Source: Treponema sp.
Lineage (GTDB): Bacteria > Spirochaetota > Spirochaetia > Treponematales > Breznakiellaceae
Reading direction: 5' to 3'
Assembly (NCBI GenBank): GCA_031266095.1
Contig: JAISBR010000069.1
Coordinates: 1-15,644 of the forward strand
DNA: 15,644 nt
The notes beneath the pieces are model-generated. The model did not search any database, had not been told where the DNA came from, and saw only the letters and a program-made list of their open reading frames with translations. Position numbers and translations under genes: made by a program. This document shows positions 12,666 to 15,644 of the stretch, in pieces; position 1 is the stretch's first letter, and every line of letters starts with the position of its first letter.

Positions 12666-13621
12666 TGATTTTAAATTTTCATGGCGTACGAGGTTCTCAC
12701 CCGGTGTCGGATGAGGAAATGTCCAGATATGGCGGCTGTACCCTTTGCGTGGAAATTGTCAAGACAAACAAGGAGGGGATCAAGGTACCTGTTATCATAG
12801 ACGCCGGAACCGGACTTATCAAATACGGCTATGGACTGGTGGATAAGGTTAACGCCGGGGAATATTCCAAAACCTTTCCGCTCTTTTTTACTCATGTGCA
12901 CCCGGATCATATTGAGGGATTCAATTTTTTCCAGCCTATTTTTTTCGGGTGCTATACCCTGTTCCTGCTGGGGATGGAATTCCCGCAATGGGATGTTGAG
13001 GCTATATTAAGGAACCGTATGGGGTCCCCGGTTTTTCCGACCGAATACCGGGACTTGAAGTCCCGGAGACTATACCGGACGCTGGTCGACGGGGACATTG
13101 TCTATATTGGCCAGAATGGAGGACCCTGCGACAAAGCCGATGACGCCCTCTTTGAAATCCGGGTTATGCAGGCCTATGTCCCGTCCCATCCCCAGCAGGG
13201 GGTTTTGTATTATCGGGTAATCGATCCTGAAGACGGATCAAGCATCGCCTGCATCTGGGATATTGAGTCTCATCCCGGCGGAGATATACGGGTCATCAAT
13301 TTTTCCAGGCGCGCCGATGTGATGATCCATGATACCCAATACACCGAGGAAGAATATGTCAACGATAAATTTCCGGTGCAGGGTTTCGGCCATTCCACCT
13401 ATGCCATGGCTGTAGAGAATGCGAAAAAGGCCGGAGTGAAAAACCTGATATCTTTTCATTACAATCCCCGGCACAGCGACCACTTTCTTGACAAGATCAA
13501 AAGGCGACACACCAGGCATCCCTTTGGTTTTTATATGTCCTATGAAGGGCTTTCCCTGACCCTGGACAAGGGTGTCCTGACCAAAAACACCAACCTGAAA
13601 TTGGGATTCTCGAAAAACTAA
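12662..13621 (+). CDS. Metallo-beta-lactamase-fold hydrolase
   Basis: This 319-residue protein belongs to the MBL superfamily, in the subgroup opening FHGVRGS...RYGG-x-T-x-C-V-E-I. Zinc-site residues are visible: THVHPDH at 77-83 (His78, His80, Asp82, His83), IHDTQY with Asp224, GHST with His244, and FHYNPRHSD with His266. IDAGTG at 46-51 is the usual strand-turn before the metal motif. The subgroup includes phosphodiesterase-like enzymes, but the substrate is unknown. AAGGAG (12651-12656) precedes tandem ATGs at 12662 and 12665. I report the first. It overlaps glgX by 4 bases and the next gene by 1 base, so translation of all three is probably coupled. Confidence 0.88.
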   Translation: MMILNFHGVRGSHPVSDEEMSRYGGCTLCVEIVKTNKEGIKVPVIIDAGTGLIKYGYGLVDKVNAGEYSKTFPLFFTHVHPDHIEGFNFFQPIFFGCYTLFLLGMEFPQWDVEAILRNRMGSPVFPTEYRDLKSRRLYRTLVDGDIVYIGQNGGPCDKADDALFEIRVMQAYVPSHPQQGVLYYRVIDPEDGSSIACIWDIESHPGGDIRVINFSRRADVMIHDTQYTEEEYVNDKFPVQGFGHSTYAMAVENAKKAGVKNLISFHYNPRHSDHFLDKIKRRHTRHPFGFYMSYEGLSLTLDKGVLTKNTNLKLGFSKN

Positions 13622-14232
13622 TGGACGAAAACAGTTTTATCCTGGGCGTGGACCTGGACGGTGTCGTGGGCGACTTTTACGGCGTGATACGGAAGATCGC
13701 CGCTGAGTGGCTCAACAAACCGATTGAGTCCCTCACCACCGAGGTTACTTTCGGTCTTGACGAATGGGGCATCAATGAATTCGGCGGCTATGAGCGGCTC
13801 CACCGTTTTGCCGTTACCCAGCGGAACATCTTCCGTGACATGGAACCCATTAAAAACGCGCCGGCGATTCTGCGTAAGCTCTCCAATCAGGGCATCCGTA
13901 TTCGCATCATTACCCACCGGATATTCCTCAAATATTCCCACCGCGCATCCATCACCCAAACCGTTGACTGGCTGGACAACTACGATATCCCCTATTGGGA
14001 CATTTGCTTTATGAACGATAAAGGCGCGGTAGGCGCTCACGTGTACATCGACGACGCTCCGGAAAATATCATCGATCTGCGCAAACAAGGCTGTAAGACC
14101 ATCGTATTCAGCAACTCAACCAACCGGAATCTTCCCGGCCCAAGGGCCGACGACTGGCTCGAGGTCGAGCGCCTCGTGATGGAAGCCAGGGAAGAATGGA
14201 AAACCGGTACCATAGGTTTGTTCGGGAGCTGA
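13621..14232 (+). CDS. HAD-family 5'(3')-deoxyribonucleotidase-like phosphatase
   Basis: This 203-residue cytoplasmic protein resembles the NT5C-type nucleotidases of the HAD superfamily. The catalytic motif is VDLDGV with nucleophile Asp11 and acid/base Asp13. Motif II is IITHR at 96-100. The Mg-binding motif is IDDAPENI with Asp144 and Asp145. A helical cap region between about 18 and 75 fits this group. It would dephosphorylate a nucleotide or similar small phosphomonoester. The actual substrate is not known. It starts in a TAATG overlap with the MBL gene, and its stop codon (14230-14232) lies inside the left end of a family A repeat. It ends the coupled gene run. Confidence 0.85.
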   Translation: MDENSFILGVDLDGVVGDFYGVIRKIAAEWLNKPIESLTTEVTFGLDEWGINEFGGYERLHRFAVTQRNIFRDMEPIKNAPAILRKLSNQGIRIRIITHRIFLKYSHRASITQTVDWLDNYDIPYWDICFMNDKGAVGAHVYIDDAPENIIDLRKQGCKTIVFSNSTNRNLPGPRADDWLEVERLVMEAREEWKTGTIGLFGS

Positions 14233-14368
14233 CAGCCTGTTGCGATTGTGGGTTTTTGCGTCACTTTGTGCCGCAAAACCACAACTTATGGGCCCCTGTG
14301 AACCTTCGGTTCCGCCGGTTTGTAAGGTAAATGGGAGGTTTTATGCGCGGAACGCAACAAACTGTCAG
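14229..14368 (+). repeat. Palindromic element, family A copy 3, spanning thiF start
   Basis: The ends 14229-14244 (CTGACAGCCTGTTGCG) and 14353-14368 (CGCAACAAACTGTCAG) pair at 14 of 16 positions. The two C/A mismatches fall at the same place as in copy 1 at 5870-6026. The hairpin 14251-14280 plus the next two bases is a 32-base exact match to 5889-5920. GAACC-TTC-GGTTC is at 14300-14312. The right end carries GGAGGTTTTATGC, as in copy 1. The element contains the last bases of the nucleotidase stop codon and the likely start of thiF. Confidence 0.72.
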
Positions 14369-15386
14369 CGTCATGAACCTGGGGCGCTATTCCCGCCAGA
14401 CGGCCTTTGTCAGGCTGGGAATCCGCGGGCAGCAAAAATTGTCCGCGGCGCACGCTGTAATTATCGGCATCGGCGCCCTGGGAACGGCGATTGCCAATAA
14501 CCTGTGCCGGGCCGGCGTAGGGCGGCTGCGCCTTATTGACCGGGACTATGTGGAATTGAGCAACCTCCACCGCCAGACCCTTTTTGACGAAGCCGACGCG
14601 GCGAAAGAAACCCCCAAGGCCATAGCGGCCGGGGATCATCTTGCAAAGATCAACTCGGAAATTGCCCTTGAGCCGGTAATAGCCGACGTTAATTCATCAA
14701 ATATTGAGGAACTGATAAAAGACGCCGATGTGGTGCTGGACGGCTCCGACAACCTGGAACTCCGGTTCCTCGTCAACGAAGCCTGCCACAAACGGCGCGT
14801 CCCCTGGGTCTATGGCGGAGTCCTGGGCAGCGCCGGAAACTGTATGACCGTGCTCCCCGGCGGCCCCTGTTTTCGCTGTCTTGTGCCTGATATTCCCGCT
14901 CCCGGTTCTTATCCCACCTGCAGCGCCGACGGAGTGCTGAACATGGCCGTTGGAATCATCGCCTCTATGGAATCCGCTGAGGCGGTGAAAATCATTACCG
15001 GTTCTCCGGCTCTGAATCGCCGGCTCTTTATCGTGGATGTATGGAACAATACGGCGGAATATCTGGAATTGCAAAAAGACCCGGACTGTGCGGTCTGCGG
15101 ACACGGGGAATACGAGCTGTTGGGACATCTGGCGGAAAGCTGCACCATCAGCCTTTGCGGAAGGGATGAGTACCAGGTGATTCCGGGGAGAAAGACTCTC
15201 ATTGATTTTCCCGAATTCGCGGAAAAGCTCCGAAGGGCCGGAAGCGTTTCCTATTCCCAATTCATGCTCAGTTTCAGCAACAACCGAATCGGATTCAACC
15301 TTTTTAGTGATGGCCGCGCGATCATCAAAAATGTCAAGGACGGCCGTTCTGCGCGTTCGGTCTATTCCGAATATATCGGGCTTTAG
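14343..15386 (+). CDS. thiF: ThiF/MoeB-family adenylyltransferase, Bacillus ThiF type
   Basis: The 347-residue protein is an E1-like enzyme that adenylates the C-terminal Gly of a sulfur-carrier protein, probably ThiS in thiazole synthesis. IGIGALG at 41-47 is the nucleotide-binding loop. RDYVELSNLHRQ at 67-78 holds the catalytic Arg residues and GSDN at 134-137 holds Asp136. CFRC (176-179) and CAVC (249-252) form the zinc site. Cys193 (YPTCSADG) matches the conserved Cys. The C-terminal 80 residues (LCGRDEYQVIPGR..., SDGRAIIKNVKDGRSARSVYSEY) match from memory the end of Bacillus subtilis ThiF and not a rhodanese domain. GGGAGG (14333-14338) favours ATG 14343. ATG 14331 is upstream. ATG 14373 (MNLGRYSRQ) matches homolog starts but lacks a ribosome site. 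MoeB-like activity remains possible, and no thi or moa gene is nearby. Confidence 0.88.
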   Translation: MRGTQQTVSVMNLGRYSRQTAFVRLGIRGQQKLSAAHAVIIGIGALGTAIANNLCRAGVGRLRLIDRDYVELSNLHRQTLFDEADAAKETPKAIAAGDHLAKINSEIALEPVIADVNSSNIEELIKDADVVLDGSDNLELRFLVNEACHKRRVPWVYGGVLGSAGNCMTVLPGGPCFRCLVPDIPAPGSYPTCSADGVLNMAVGIIASMESAEAVKIITGSPALNRRLFIVDVWNNTAEYLELQKDPDCAVCGHGEYELLGHLAESCTISLCGRDEYQVIPGRKTLIDFPEFAEKLRRAGSVSYSQFMLSFSNNRIGFNLFSDGRAIIKNVKDGRSARSVYSEYIGL

Positions 15387-15644
15387 CGAACCGGGGTTTT
15401 TGCCGTCCATCGTCCTTACCACGATTAACACTAAATGGATTGACCCCTCCCCGGCCCTCAGGCTGCTCAAAGCCAACATTATAGGTATACGATAATGCCC
15501 AGATTATTTTAATCATGGGCGCTTGACACCATAGGCGTTAACTTATGCGGAACTAAAAACACACAGCTGAGGTTTTCTTTTCCGCTTTGAATCGGCACAT
15601 GCCTGCGATAATTCTCCCATACATACATTCAGGTTGAGAGGACC
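15387..15644. other. Non-coding 3' region of window
   Basis: These 258 bases after thiF hold no convincing gene. There is a hairpin at 15497-15520. TTGACA at 15523-15528 has no good -10 box at the right distance. The last bases read GTTGAGAGGACC, which could be the ribosome site of a gene beyond the window. That cannot be tested here. Confidence 0.4.
15497..15520 (+). terminator. Possible hairpin terminator after thiF
   Basis: GCCCA (15497-15501) pairs with TGGGC (15516-15520). Inside, GATT/AATC continues the stem with one bulged A, around a T-rich loop. There is no T-run after the stem, so it is a weak terminator candidate about 110 bases past the thiF stop. Confidence 0.35.

Noticed and set aside
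14233..14342. Thiamine riboswitch upstream of thiF
   Set aside because: The conserved THI-box core was not found. The gap is explained by a family A repeat.
14229..14368. Integron attC site
   Set aside because: The inverted ends and the size are superficially similar, but the GTTRRRY/RYYYAAC core pair is not present, and no integrase or cassette array is in view.
14697..15479. Long open frame on the minus strand opposite thiF (260 codons)
   Set aside because: It overlaps almost all of a clear ThiF gene, has no recognisable domain, and reflects codon bias on the opposite strand.
15523..15552. Promoter with TTGACA at 15523-15528
   Set aside because: No acceptable -10 hexamer is found 16-18 bases downstream, and no gene is visible before the window ends.

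Overview
The window looks like chromosomal DNA from a host-associated spirochete. A termite-gut-type Treponema or close relative is my best guess. This rests on gene content, outer-membrane-style proteins ending in Phe, periplasmic proteins with short 'FAGGKK'-like mature starts, mixed GC content, and long intergenic gaps packed with palindromic repeats. No rRNA or other taxonomic marker is present, so the assignment is inference. The first 54 bases are almost pure C/G and look like a contig-edge artefact.

Layout. (1) Positions 1-644 hold no convincing gene but a dense set of hairpins and cloverleaf-like inverted repeats. (2) Positions 645-3143 (minus) encode a large lipoprotein of unknown function. 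(3) A divergent promoter region, 3144-3505, separates it from a three-gene polar amino acid ABC importer on the plus strand: binding protein with a TTG start, permease, ATPase. (4) Positions 5812-6284 are repeats plus a strong terminator hairpin. (5) Next come an UshA-type 5'-nucleotidase with a signal peptide (6285-7847), a small outer-membrane beta-barrel protein (7988-8701) with a large hairpin in its leader, and tRNA-Asp(GUC) at 8831-8905 with a clear sigma70 promoter. (6) Positions 8906-9426 are again repeats. (7) A tight plus-strand cluster follows: a SPOR-domain protein, glycogen debranching enzyme GlgX, a metallo-beta-lactamase-fold hydrolase and a HAD-type 5'(3')-deoxyribonucleotidase-like protein. 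The last three are joined by ATGA and TAATG overlaps. (8) A Bacillus-type ThiF/MoeB-like adenylyltransferase closes the coding part, then 258 bases without a recognised gene.

How the genes fit together. The importer is a self-contained uptake operon. The nucleotidase and barrel protein are cell-envelope or periplasmic functions. The GlgX cluster combines glycogen breakdown with two hydrolases of unknown substrate, and tight coupling suggests coordinated expression. ThiF has no other thiamine gene in view.

The most unusual signal is the intergenic repeats. Two families can be defined within the window. One (5870-6026, 9000-9068, 14229-14368) has a conserved hairpin and an outer stem whose sequence differs between copies while pairing is kept. 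Two of its copies carry a Shine-Dalgarno plus ATG at one end, and in the third gap that ATG appears to be the start codon of thiF. The other family (235-349, 6161-6254, 9275-9401) forms compound cloverleafs and may provide a promoter -35 box at 9385. No CRISPR array, transposase, phage gene or recognisable defence system was found.
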